Positions 25,701 to 37,041 of a DNA stretch of 64,000 bases are shown piece by piece. A program made the position numbers and the translations under genes. The stretch is from positions 34,928,466 through 34,992,465 of the forward strand of contig JACGWO010000003.1 in assembly GCA_034509735.1 (NCBI GenBank), read 5' to 3'. Origin of the DNA: Sesamum alatum (lineage: Eukaryota > Streptophyta > Magnoliopsida > Lamiales > Pedaliaceae). Below the pieces are notes generated by a model. That model ran no database searches. It was not told the origin of the DNA and saw only the letters and a list, made by a program, of their open reading frames with translations. The stretch's first letter is position 1, and each line of letters begins with the position of its first letter.

Positions 25701-28700
25701 GCATCCAAACCAGTCTTCAACTGATGAGAATTACAAAGCTGCCGGTCATCATGATCAAGAGATCTCCCAGGTTCGTATCTTCACTTTCCTCCAACAAAAT
25801 TATTTTTCATGTTAAAGTTTTCATGCCATGATCCTGATTGTACTCAAACTGTTTGTAATTTCTTTGCTTTTCATTTCTTGTTGCCAACTATTTCACTCTG
25901 TCCATCGTGCACAAATACACGTTTCACTGTGCAATTCCTTGAAACGATTTTCTCAAAACTTTCTTTTTCTACTTACTGTGCAATTCCTTGAAACGATTTT
26001 CTCAAAACTTTCTTTTTCTACTTAATATTCATGCACTACATGTTTAATTACATGTCAATCTTTCTAGGAATGTTATGTTATTTAATTATGTGACACTTCA
26101 TTCTTGTGAATATTTTTTTCCCTTAACAGTTTCCCCTCATACAATAATAAATTGAAAGGTATAACTATTGATAGGGAAAATTAGGGAAAATTGCATTTTA
26201 TGTCCCATAACTTACACCGTTTGCGATTTTGGTCCCATTAATTTTCGATGTAGAGCAATTTTAGTCCCATAAGTACACAAACGTTGGAATTTTAGTCCCA
26301 TGAACATATTCCGTTAAAATCTTAACGGATGGGGGCACGTGCCATGCACGTGCTCCGTTAACTTAACATGTATTTGACTTATTTGAGTTAGTTGGAAAGA
26401 GAAACAAAATATTTCCCCCAAATTGGACGAAAAAATTGTGGAGAAACCCTAGCCCCTCTTCTCACCCTACACAATGATTTTTTCGTCCAATTTGGTGGGA
26501 AAATGTTTTGTTTCTCTCCATAGCTAACTCTTTTAGTCAAACACATGTTAAGTTAACGGAGGACGTGCCATGCACTTGCTCCATCCGTTAAGATTTTAAC
26601 GGAATCTGTCCATGGGACTAAAATTGCAACATTTGTGGATTTATGGAACTAAAATTGCTACGTCGAAAATTAATGGGACCAAAATAAAAAACGGTGTAAG
26701 TTATGGGACGTAAAATGCAATTTTCCCGGGAAAATTCTAACTCGGACCAGGTTTGGCCGAACCAAGCCAATCATATAGCAAATATGATATACTTGCTATG
26801 TGATTTGTCACTTTTCCTGAACTGTACACCAATCACATGGCAAGTGTATTGCACTTGCTATATTATTGGTTTAGGTACGGCTGAACCAGGTCTGGACTAG
26901 AATTTCAACTATTGATTAAGTGGCTCCTAAAATAAGTTCGTACCATTTTGTAGATTATGGCTTCAATCTTGTAGGCTATGTGGATATGTGAGAGTATAGA
27001 TATGTGAAGAGAGAAGAAGAAAATAACGAATTATGTAGTTAAACTACGGAAAACATCTATTAGACAAATGCCAAAGGGCTAAATCATGTTTAGTCTCTCT
27101 TGATTTGAGATTACCACCTTTACCTATTTATATCGGTCAACACATAAATATCGAGTGATTCACAACTCTAGCTTCTCCAGATTTCGGGAAATCCTACTTT
27201 ACCCCACATTTGGATAGTAGTTCAAAACAAACGAGATTAAGTATGGTTTATCTGAATATTCCCAGACTATTGCTATTCATTAAAGATGACTAGGTCTTGG
27301 ATCGACGTACTCTAAGAAATAAGCAATATCATTTGTATAAAGTGGTATAGAATAATGAAGAAGTACATTTGAAGCTTCTATGTCCTAAGCGAACAATCAT
27401 TTTCTTACAAGCCTTCAGACGACAGACAAATCATGGGTTCCACAAAGAACGACATGGACATCAGGCGCAACATGTATTTAGTTCTACTTACGAGAATCCT
27501 GAAGGAATGCTGGCCGGATGTGCTAAGTCGCTGCAACTAAGCATCGTGGTGTTGCGGAGAAGGGATACATGATCACCTTATTTTGAGAATGAATTTGTGA
27601 AAGCTTTTGCTCTTATATCCTTAGGAAGTTACCATGCTAAGGATCATTGTCATTGTTAGCCGACATTACTTTTGTTTGTTTTTAAAAGCCATAGCTTGTT
27701 TGGTTATCTTTGGATATGTTTTCATTCCTTAGGAATGAAACTAAACATATTCCTACTCTTTCTCTACTCTTCCCCCAAGATATTATTAAGAGAAACCCTA
27801 GTTATATATTACTACTATCCTTATACGTATTCAAATCCTTATATCGATGATAGATATGTAAATTTTACATCTCCTAGTCATTAAATAGTATGTAAAAGTT
27901 TAAACATGACACCATTATAAGATAAAAATTTGCACAAAATGGACATTTGAAGTAAAAAATTGTCTACCAGAAAAGATAAACGTCAAACATACTCCGTATT
28001 CCCTAACTCATTTCCCCAACCCCGTACCTGTCTTGCAACTTGTCACGCCATGTTGCTACATCAGGAGGGGTTAATCGTATTCCATTAATTCATGACGAAC
28101 TCATTTAATTACCACAAATGCTATCGACTTATTATATATGAGCGGCATATTTGTTGACCTAAATAAGAGAAAGAAATTCACAATGATGTAGTTGAAATTC
28201 TAGTTTTCCTCCTTAACATAGTTATTAATGGCGCGCCATGGTGCATGACACAAAAGACGCGAGCCCAGCGCCATTTTCCAACATTGGCGTTGGGCTTTCG
28301 CCTAGTGCAGCCATGGCACGCGCCTGAAGCCCACCCTTTTAGGGTTGAGTTGGGTTTTTTTATTTAAATTCTCCTGTTCATCTTCGGAGTTGTAACATTT
28401 CTCTTTCATCCCTTCAAGTAATGCCTAACTTTTTATGTTCCTTCCCATTATGAGATATCTTAACTATCATCCTCATTACAATGATGTAGAATATTCTAAG
28501 AATATAATCAACCTAGATTTAGTGATACACACATCCTGAAATAGCTAACTTAACAAAAAGTTCATGCTTCACCATATTTATATTTATGCATCATTAGTAT
28601 TAAAAGCTCATGTTTCATAAAATATATAATTTATTTATGCAAATATACACCATGCATTAACAAGGCGCAGGTCGCACCACCCACTATGGCTCTAGGGCAC

Positions 28701-31588
28701 CTTTTCTACATGATGCGCTATGCGCCTTTCACAACTATGCTCCTTTTACAACTATGCTCTTTAACATCTCCAAGTCGGCCATCACAACAATTTGACAACC
28801 TTTGGTGGATCTAACCCGAACTTGTAACCAATTTAGCAATTGACTTATTGTACTAGAAGACATCCCATACATATGTCTGCCGCGTACTTAATTTCTCTAT
28901 TTTTTTTTCAGTTTTAGTTTTTTTCTATGTAATATTCGATCTATTTGTTATACCATCTCTTTTAACCTAGAAATTTATTGCATATATGAAACTAATAAAT
29001 ACTTATTGCAAGTTCAATGTTGGATTACCCCTATGAGGAGAGTAACGGATACAAGGAACGTATTTCAAGAATTTTATATTTGGGTATGGACCACAAACCC
29101 CGTATGTCCAAATGTGCACTTATTGCAAGTTCAATGTTGGATTACCCTACGGGGAGAGTAACGGATACAAGGAACGTATTTCAAGAATTTTATATTTGGG
29201 TATGGACCACGAACCCCTTATGTCCAAATGCGCCGCACATCCCATTGGACGTTTTAGACATGCCATTAGTTATGTAGGAGTTTTCTTTTCCTCCTTTGAT
29301 TATTGCAAAGCCTAATGGGATGTTGGACATGAGTGAGATGCGTATCGCATTTGAAATAGTGTCCGGCACATCAAGGATGATTTATTAGAATGTTCGTGAT
29401 TATATCCACTTACTATAAGTAGTTGCACACAAATAAACCCTACCGTACTAAATAGTTTCCAAAACAACAAAGAGAATAAATAAATAAGTAGAGGGTTCTA
29501 CTTAAAGTAATTCGAGGAGATGATTGCACAGATATTTAACAACCATTCCAATACTTGCTTCCTAATAAAGATGACTAACATGCTACTAATTAGGTCTAGG
29601 GAGGATTGAATAGCCTAATCTCTTTGAGCTTCCAATGATATCAGTAGGCTAATTGTTGAACTAGCAATGAAGTGTATTTGTTAGGATTCTCAATTTTAAT
29701 AAGACTTCAAATGAAGTAATTCAAAGTTTGTTCCCTTATTATATTTCACACTTATTAGGAATTATGACTAATATAGTAGATAAGCATGACTTACAAACGG
29801 ATGTTCCATTTGTGATTAAAAAAAATATACACTTCCAAATATATTTTCTTGGATTTTGAATAATTTATGCTTACTACGTATTTTTGAAGTTTGAAAATTG
29901 TTGGTGTTGAGGACCATTAGATATAGATGTAAATATTTATTGATCTCAATTACCCATTTGTTTTCTAGCAAACACTTGTTTTATAACTTGTGATATTATT
30001 CATAGAGATCTTCTAACCCCGTTTAGGTCAACTTTGGTTGGCCACTCTTCGTAACAGGGGATGTAGTTACTAGGCCGGTAGGCCCAAGCAACTGTTTACC
30101 AAAAACATAGGTCTCCGGATAGTTGTGGGACCGTGTATAACGGTTGATGCCAAGTGCCGGAAGGTCAAGTTGGTAACGAGGAGCCACCGATTTTGAAGCC
30201 CTAGTAAATGCCATCAATAACTCGAATGATTCTAGGTACTGATATTCCTGTCTTGTAGTTAGTTCTGACCTACAGTAAACGCGCAAAAATATGGGCATTG
30301 GCTCTAAGAGAAGTTCGGTGAAATAGACATGTTTGTAGAGATGCGGATTACCTGCATACGACAGAAGGCCTTTATTCCGTTGTGTTAGCCTTATGATCCC
30401 AATACATGCTTGTTTTACATGTAGTGTCTCAAAAATATGTTATTTTGTTGTGATTGGGTAAAAGTGGCCTTAATCGTATATTGATTGTGATCACATGCTC
30501 GTTATATAACTGGTTCAAGTCTGGCCAGATCGGTCCGGTTTGAATTTCCCTATTTGATATTATCTTGGTAGTCATCTTTCCTTTTTCCACTGAAATCAGT
30601 TCTTATTGCAGCAAGATTCTTATCAATTGTACTTTGCAGCCTTATTTATTTGGTACCTGCAGTGATCATTACATGTTATAGTTAGGTTGCTTATGCTGTT
30701 TAAGATGTTGCATATATCATATTAACTTTACCATGAATGGTTTGCTCAAGTGAAAAATGCTCCTTTTTGATTGGTAATGTTCCAGGAACAGCACAAGGGG
30801 GCTTCTGATCATGCTAGTCCAGTCTCAATGCTCGACGTCCCTGTCGTAGCAGATACACCATTTAGCGCTGAAAATTTTGAGAGAATCAACGCCGAACTGA
30901 AAGGTATGATTACGCTACGTACACTGTATTATTAATTGCCCGTGAAAGGTACGTATTACCTTTTGAGTTCTTTTTGTTTCTTTCAATTGTAGAACTCCGA
31001 ATGCAACTGCAGCTCCTCAAGATGGAGTCTGGCCGACATGCTGACGACAAACCGGCTCCTGTTACCGTTGAGGAAGACGACATTGCAGAAGTAGAAAATT
31101 ACACATTAGGAACTGATGAAGGCTGGGAAGTCCCCTATGTTCTTGATGTGCTGATGCACTCTGGTGTTGAAGACTCCGGCCTTGACATGTTCGGGATGAT
31201 GTGGTACTCCCCCGACCGCCCTTTGGATCCCATGTTGTTTGAAGAGCTTGAGAAGAAATACAACGATGAGATGATACGATTGAGGTCCGAAAGAAGGCTG
31301 CTATTCGATGGAATAAACTCAGCACTCTTGGAGACTTTCCAGCAGCATGTTGATGATTCATTCTCCGGGGCAGGAAGACTGCAGTATTCGACATGGCAGA
31401 AAGAAAAGGTGATCGATGCTCTCGATAAGTTGATGAACCAAGAACCTGTAAAGGGACAGCTGGTAACGAGACGAGTAATCTACAAGGAGATGCATTGGCC
31501 AGATTTGAGAGGAGAAATCGACATAATCGGTAACAAAATCGAGGAATTATTGATGGACGACATGATAACTGAGATTTTGTGTTGCTAG
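22730..31588 (+). CDS. TRM/LONGIFOLIA-like protein (DUF3741 and DUF4378)
   Basis: Five exons: 22730-22778, 23637-23722, 23965-25770, 30786-30903 and 30993-31588. All phases agree, giving 884 aa. Family hallmarks: SPSVFAKLFGLEGLPSL (from residue 76), a variant of the usual ARLMGLDGLP motif; FIDARRLSVDESTDEKL (170-186), matching the family's FTDAKRLSTDEKL; PVSREAKEIAREITRRM (339-355); and a C-terminal DUF4378 region (about 660-884) with SPVSMLDVP, ELRMQLQLLKMES, WEVPYVLDVL and the terminal IGNKIEELLMDDMITEIL. TRM proteins recruit TON1/TRM/PP2A complexes to cortical microtubules and affect division-plane orientation and cell elongation. I infer that role by family only; the exact TRM subgroup is unsure (resembles the TRM19/20 type). 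Intron 4 is about 5 kb and holds several transposons. Bases 23971 onward open a long frame, but the protein truly continues upstream. Confidence 0.9.
23045..23497. mobile_element. hAT-type MITE in intron 1 of the TRM-like gene
   Basis: Ends are TAGGGGTGTAAACGAG and the inverse CTCGTCTGCGACCCCTA. Both subterminal parts are filled with GAGCTCGAG-type repeats, as in many hAT MITEs, with an AT-rich middle. Flanks ATTTATTC (23037-23044) and GTTTATTC (23498-23505) fit an 8-bp target duplication with one mismatch. Confidence 0.6.
25927..26024 (+). repeat. Tandem duplication, 49-bp unit, two copies
   Basis: A unit beginning CTGTGCAATTCCTTG is repeated at 25927 and 25976 with near identity, within intron 4 of the TRM-like gene. 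Confidence 0.8.
26173..26906. mobile_element. MITE family A copy, interrupted by a second element
   Basis: The outer element is flanked by 10-bp direct repeats AACTATTGAT (26163-26172 and 26907-26916). Its ends are AAATTCTAACTCGGACCAGG and the inverse CCTGGTTCAGCC...TTCTAGTCC. Inside it, paired segments such as CACTTGCCATGTGATTGG form a near palindrome. It belongs to the same family as copies at 31918, 38178 and 55441. It is split near its left end by the foldback element at 26184-26727. Confidence 0.65.
26184..26727. mobile_element. Foldback element nested in the MITE, 9-bp target duplication
   Basis: Begins GGGAAAATTGCATTTTATG and ends with the inverse (GTAAAATGCAATTTTCCC). The inverted repeats run more than 60 bases on each side and continue, less perfectly, towards a central palindrome around CACGTGCCATGCACGTG. 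Direct repeats GGGAAAATT at 26174-26182 and 26728-26736 fit a 9-bp duplication, and removing the insert restores the outer MITE's end. Non-coding, Mutator-like by duplication length. Confidence 0.65.
29003..29236 (+). repeat. Tandem duplication, 117-bp unit, two copies
   Basis: The segment starting TTATTGCAAGTTCAATG at 29003 is repeated at 29120 with few differences (for example ACCCCTATGAGG versus ACCCTACGGGG). It lies within intron 4 of the TRM-like gene. The frames through it are not a known protein. Confidence 0.8.
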
Positions 31589-31917
31589 TGATCATATATA
31601 GTGTTAGTTTCTGGATTAGATTGTTGGTTGCATAGGCATGCAGACAGTTGATTGCCAAAAACAAGAATTAGAATGAACTTTAGACTTGATGAGAGTGAAC
31701 CAGTTTTTGGTGTTGTGCTTCATGAGCTCTTTTCTTTTCATAATTGTGTGTAGAATTTGGCAACTGCTGCTTATTTAAGTGAAGAAATCAGATAGCTGCT
31801 TAAAATTGATCATTCAGCCCCCCTGTGATTATGTGTGCTTGTGTTTCTTTTGGGGGTTGAAAATGTCATTTCCTATTGGTAGATCGTAGAATTTGGTTTA
31901 CAGTCTTCTGTTAATTG

Positions 31918-32116
31918 GAATTTTTTTTTACTCAAATCAGGTTTGACTGAACCAAATTAATCACACAACAATTGTGATACAATTGCAATGTGATCGGTTA
32001 TTTTTGTTGAATTAGACGTCAATCACATAATAAGTATATTACGCTTTCCATACAATTGTCTTGCGCTTTCCATACAATTATTTTAGGTATGAGTCTGACC
32101 AGACCTGATTTGGGTT
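31918..32116. mobile_element. MITE family A copy
   Basis: Ends with imperfect inverted repeats (ATCAGGTTTGACTGAACC and CCAGACCTGATTTGGG). It is flanked by the direct repeat TCTTCTGTTAATT at 31905-31917 and 32117-32129, of which 9-10 bp would be the target duplication. It lies about 330 bp downstream of the TRM-like stop codon. Confidence 0.55.
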
Positions 32117-32294
32117 TCTTCTGTTAATTCCCTTGTGACATTCATTACATGCATATATCATATATGTACAGCATAATCTCGACATTGTGCCTGGAAAATC
32201 TTGCCCGATTTCTGAACTTGCTTGATTTTATTATTCCGGAGTCATAATAGAATGTTTAGTTTTGTTTTCATTCTCAATTTTTAATTTTTAGCAG

Positions 32295-33127
32295 GGTAAA
32301 TCTCATTTTTGTTCCTATATACTAGCCCCAATTTAATTTGGTTCCAATCATCATAAAAATCCCAATTTCAGGATAATTATATAGTTCGATTTATCTCAAT
32401 TTTGGTCCTAACGTTAGAAATTGACGAAAAACATTAATTTCCGTTAAAGTGAGGCACGTGCCCCTCACATGGTTCGTATAACTTGCATATTTGGGAAAAA
32501 ATAACAGATTTGTAACCCTAATTTCTTCCTCAAATCCCGATCCTTTCCTCTGCAAAGAATCCTTGTAAGCCCTTCTTTTTTTCCGAACCCATCGAAGAAG
32601 TGAAAGAGCAACAGATATTGTTGCGAGAAGATTGAGCCTTTGAGACCCAAAGTTTATGATTCCACGCCATCCGATTACCTTAAGTTTTCTCCCTTTTCTT
32701 TAATTTCGAAAAATCTGTTGATGCTTGCCAAAATTTCAAAAAAATATGGTGTGAATTCGTGTTAAAGATGTCTTCTTATCACAATAACACATGAGAGATC
32801 TTTTGGTAGAAGCTGAATCACCTGTTGACTCTATTTTTTTAGAAATGGAAGCAGAATATGGGTGAAGAAGGAAGAGAAAAAAATCGTGTATATATGAACC
32901 CTAATTTGAAATTTTCCTATCATTTTTTTGACATTACATGTATATATTTCCCCGAAATACGAACCATGTGGGGGGCATGTGTCTCATTTTAGCGGAAGTT
33001 AACATTTTTCATCAATTTCTAATGTTGAAATTAAAATTGAGACAAATTAAAATACATTGTCCTGAAATTGAGATTTTTATAATAATTGGAACCAAAATTA
33101 AATTGGGACCAAAAATGAGATTTTACC
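32295..33127. mobile_element. Foldback element with inverted repeats of about 180 bp
   Basis: The left arm begins GGTAAATCTCATTTTTG. The right arm is its inverse, ending CAAAAATGAGATTTTACC. The match continues through segments such as CAATTTCAGGA, TTAGAAATTGA and CACATGGTTCGTAT. The 450-bp centre has no recognisable gene. I see no clean target duplication. Confidence 0.6.
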
Positions 33128-34032
33128 ATTTTCAGTACTTGTAAATAAACTTTTATTTTTGTTTTGGATTTGGAGTGAGAAATTAAATTGAGTTTGGATT
33201 AGCATGTTTTATGATAGTTTTTTATGTACGAAAATGTGTGATAAATGAAAATATGTTGAATTATGATATTTTATAATAATTTTCTGCACGGAAGATGTGA
33301 TATTTTATAATAATTTTTTCCGTAAATTCTCACAAAAAATAAAATAAAAGCCCATTAAACATGAGTTCGTATTTTAAAAATAAAACCAAATAATATAGTT
33401 TGCTTTCTCATATTTCCTTTACGTGGCTTACTCTATACTTATTCAAAGTATAATAAATATTACGCAGTTGGGGCAGACGGAGGTATGGCAATTGACTTTT
33501 TTACGGCGGCGCCGCCATTCCATGCGGCGGCCGAGGCAAATGGTAACCGCTCCTCGGCCGCCATCCAAGTTTCATTACAATTCTGTCACTGACATTTCTT
33601 CCAGAAACAATGTCCTAAACCAGTATTAAAAAGAAGCTATTAAGGACATATATATATTCGTGTCAGTCATCTTTTTCCTAACATGTAGATTTTGACCACT
33701 CCATCACTTTTATACGTGGGACGTAAAACTTTGCATGCAGACTAAATTTAATTTAATCACATAATGTATTAAATCTTATTCTTTTATATCATTAGTTTAT
33801 AATGTAAATCGAATAATGCAACGTATGTAATTCACCCATCATGTGATCAAACACTTTTACTATTTGACGACGTAGTAGAGAAATTAATTACGATATATTA
33901 ATAATAAAGCTTCATTCCATTGATTTACGAAGTAGGTCACTGATAAATTCTTTTACCAGTAATAAAAATACTTGTCCATAAAAAGAAAGAAAAAGGATGT
34001 CGGTCGTAGATATATAGATATATTGGAATTAA
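33128..34032. other. Intergenic with a GC-rich hairpin
   Basis: AT-rich except 33510-33565, where an 11-bp perfect inverted repeat (GGCGGCCGAGG at 33526-33536 and its inverse at 33552-33562) encloses 15 bases. A 35-codon frame begins at 33485. See findings. Confidence 0.5.
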
Positions 34033-34374
34033 TCAATGGTGAATTTTGTGCGACGGCCCACCCGGAGGAACAGGTCCTTTCGGCAACTTCCCGACCACAA
34101 ACTTGGACGGTGATTCGCCGCGGGGAGGATCAGGCGTGGTTTTCCGAGACGGCCCAGAAACAGGAATCGGCCCTTTCGGCAGCTTCCCGAATACAAACTT
34201 TCGAGGCGCGCGCGGAGGGCCAGGGGGTTCATACCATGACGCGCCGGACGGCGGAACAGGGCCTTTCGGCAGTTTTCCGAACACGAATTTTTGCTGTGCG
34301 GTCAATCCTTCCTCCGCCGCAACAGCTATCAAAAGAAGTGCATACAGCACAAACTGAGTGAAGAAATTCTTCAT
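34033..34374 (-). CDS. Secreted peptide precursor with three IDA-like cores
   Basis: A single-exon frame of 113 aa. Residues 1-20 form a signal peptide (hydrophobic VLYALLLIAVAA, probable cleavage near AA/EE). Three repeats follow: KFVFGKLPKGPVPPSGAS (29-46), KFVFGKLPKGPIPVSGPS (59-76) and KFVVGKLPKGPVPPGGPS (91-108), separated by Pro-rich linkers, then HKIHH at the end. The FG.LPKG.P(I/V)PPS.PS pattern matches the core of IDA and IDA-like peptide hormones, which signal through HAESA-type receptor kinases in abscission and stress. Those precursors normally carry one core near the C-terminus; three are unusual, and the canonical KRHN tail is only weakly echoed by HKIHH. There are no cysteines. 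The reverse strand is also open through the repeats because they are GC-rich, but only this frame has a signal peptide and in-phase repeats. Confidence 0.75.
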   Translation of the reverse strand: MKNFFTQFVLYALLLIAVAAEEGLTAQQKFVFGKLPKGPVPPSGASWYEPPGPPRAPRKFVFGKLPKGPIPVSGPSRKTTPDPPRGESPSKFVVGKLPKGPVPPGGPSHKIHH

Positions 34375-34397
34375 CTTTTTCGAGTTTGAATTTTCAA

Positions 34398-34440
34398 GTG
34401 TGATTTTTTCTTCACATGAGAGGGAGTTTAAATAGGAATT
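34398..34440 (-). promoter_or_regulatory. TATA box of the IDA-like gene
   Basis: CTATTTAAAC (minus strand, 34435-34426) lies about 52 bases upstream of the ATG. That implies a short leader of about 25 bases. Confidence 0.45.
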
Positions 34441-35677
34441 GTGAATACGTTCACACTGAATATTTAGTTTGTTAATAATGGAGTATTGATCATATAGTTA
34501 ATTCGGATTTATTTTGCCATTTTGTATGCATTAGATGTTGTTGTTTTTTGGTTGATTTATGAGGAAAAAAATAGAGAAGTAATGATGGTAAATATCCTTT
34601 GTATTTAAATTTTGAAAGTAATGATGATTTTTTCGTTATTGTTTTCCAGAAAGCAAATCTCATAAAGTTAATGAAAGTAATGAATATCTTTTTTTCTGTT
34701 AGGAAATATATACCATTTTCTCTTCTAATTACTTAATCCATTGTTATTTTTATGGAAGGAAATCTCATCGAATTAGTGGTAATCATTAGACAACTTCCTA
34801 AGCTAATGATGTCCAAGTGCCGTCTAGGAGAACATTAGAATTTTTTATTTTTTATTTTATCTAGATGTGGTTATTTGTTTCAAACAAAATTACAAAAAAA
34901 AAAACATTTTACTCAAATTCATCTAAAAGATCATTTTCATATGTATATATACCCATGAATGATGTATATATAATATTTTTCTAATTTTACGAATACTAAT
35001 ATAACTTTAAATGATACTCACCAAATGCAATCGAATGCCAAATTTATGAATCATGTGCGATGTTGTCATTTTCTCCATTGCATATCTATATTTCAATGAG
35101 TTATTACATGACAACTAATATGCTCAGATAAATTAAAAACACTAATAAATTATAAGTCCTAAGGTTTAGGGGTACTATATCCTATCATGTCTTGGTATTT
35201 TCAACTTGAATTCGACCCGAACTAGGTAATTTAAGATTCCGTACATATATATATTTATATAAAGTATATTTATACATATGTGAAAATATGTGTATGTTTT
35301 ATTTATACTTATATCTAATAAAAAATTAACATCTCTATTAATTAAAACAATGAAATAAATTTTTTTTAGACACTTCAACGTATATATAAGTAATATATAT
35401 TTTAATGTTTAAAACATGCATATATAAATTTATAAAAAAACAAATCAACTTTTTAATAATATTATCTTATTATATTTATAAAATTTGATCGTATTATTCT
35501 TTTTAAACATTATACTTTAATATTTTAAGAAAACTTAAACCGAATTTACCGACTCCAACTCGTTGGATTCCGATTCTAGGTCGGATTCCAGGTTTTGACT
35601 AACATCACAAACCTGCCCAAATCCAACCCGTTATTATCCCTGAAATTATTCTCCCATGTAGGAATCGAAGACAAACA
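34441..35677. other. Intergenic, no gene seen
   Basis: Very AT-rich with poly-A/T tracts. No recognisable gene or clear element. Confidence 0.5.
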
Positions 35678-35769
35678 CCGACCTTAGCTCAGTTGGTAGA
35701 GCGGAGGACTGTAGTGGGCAACACCCAATAGCCATCCTTAGGTCGCTGGTTCGAATCCGGCAGGTCGGA
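35678..35769 (+). tRNA. tRNA-Tyr (GUA) with intron
   Basis: Acceptor stem CCGACCT pairs with AGGTCGG (35762-35768), with discriminator A at 35769. The D arm (TTAGCTCAGTTGGTAGAGC) carries the A box, and the T arm (GGTTCGAATCC) the B box. The anticodon is GTA at 35711-35713. A 19-nt intron (about 35715-35733) follows the base 3' of the anticodon, as in all plant tRNA-Tyr genes; without it the tRNA is 73 nt. A T run at 35772-35776 is the Pol III terminator. Confidence 0.96.
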
Positions 35770-35779
35770 AATTTTTGTG

Positions 35780-36620
35780 TTTGACATATTTATCCCCTCT
35801 CTGCTTCCTTTTTCCTCTCTGTTTTAAGACCTATTTTTGTCCTTTTCACATATTTCCTAAAATTGTTTCCACATCCAGCCCAATTTATTCGTACTTTAAT
35901 AGGGCCTTACACAGAAAAAAAAAGAAATAAATAAATAAAGAAAATTGGGCCTGCAATGGGCCCATTACACCAGCCTAGTTTTGATTGTTGATCACTTCAC
36001 TATCAAATTCAACTTCAATCCTTGTGAAAAGAAAAAGCAGTTTTGCTGCTCCATACTTCATTCCTCCATAATCAGCCCTTCTTACGCTACATTCCAATCC
36101 AATTCTCTAAATTAAAGCATCTATTCTTCCTTAACTCTACACCAATCACACGATAAGTGTATTATATCATAATTCATTCAATTTTTTTTTTAGATCAGAA
36201 TTTCCTGTTAAAGTGAATAAACAAAATTGTTTTTACCATCTATGAGCAGCAAATGCTACAGTAGACTTGTGTATGGTATGCTACCGGCTATTATATGTCT
36301 GGTGCCTTTGACAAGATTGCTTGTACGAATGTTTTGTTGATGTGAAGGCTGTGTTTGTGGATAATTTGTAAGAAACCTTATAAATAACGCATGATCTGAC
36401 TCGTAGTAATCATGGGACTCGAGCCCGACCAAACTTTTAAAATAAGGCAATATAAAAATCTTACACCAACCTCAGCAATCACAAAGACTCAAAACCGAAA
36501 ATCCAGGATGAAATCAAAGGTTGCAATAGTTTTTCCATACCGAGCAGAAAACTGAGTAGTCAAATTACAGTAAATTAATTATTCTACAGCAGCTAATTCA
36601 CACACAAAAAGAGCCCTTTA
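35780..36620. other. Intergenic, no gene seen
   Basis: Contains a partial, degraded copy of MITE family A (about 36125-36215). The part nearest 36634 probably includes the 3' UTR of the NaKR-like gene. Confidence 0.4.
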
Positions 36621-36633
36621 ATTTATCCGCAAC

Positions 36634-37002
36634 TTAAATGGCAGATCCTCTGTACTCATTCTTGAATCCTGGGCTGAGTGATGGTGGTGGGATTTGAGAT
36701 GATATTGATGGAGACCATAACTGCGCATTTTTCACCTTAGATATGCTCGAAAGAACTCCCAATGGCGTCACGTTTCCGGTCACCGTCACCTTCTTCGCCG
36801 CGAAATCTATGTTGAAAGATGTTACTCCTGCAGCATCATTCTCAACATTTTAGCTACCTCTATATATGATTAAGTTGCTCATACTGTATCAGAAAAACAA
36901 CAGCTTCATGATGTACCTCTTCCTGGGAATTGGTTGTTGGAAATTTATGACACACTAAATCAATGCAGAACCGTCTATGGTCCCCCTCCACACACACACA
37001 CA

Positions 37003-37041
<39 letters not shown>

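Noticed and set aside
28230..28340. GC-richer segment with GGCGCGCC and repeated GCGCC motifs
   Set aside because: It could be a repeat remnant, but I found no ends, second copy or open frame, so it is not called as a feature.
30023..30298. A 91-codon minus-strand frame in the large TRM intron
   Set aside because: No domain recognised, non-ATG context, and it lies within an intron full of repeats.
31062..31664. A 200-codon minus-strand frame opposite the last TRM exon
   Set aside because: It is antisense to the conserved DUF4378 exon and has no recognisable domain.
33972..34361. Open frames on the plus strand across the IDA-like gene (including 34046-34357)
   Set aside because: They are shadows of the GC-rich repeats. 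They lack a signal peptide and family match, while the minus-strand frame has both.
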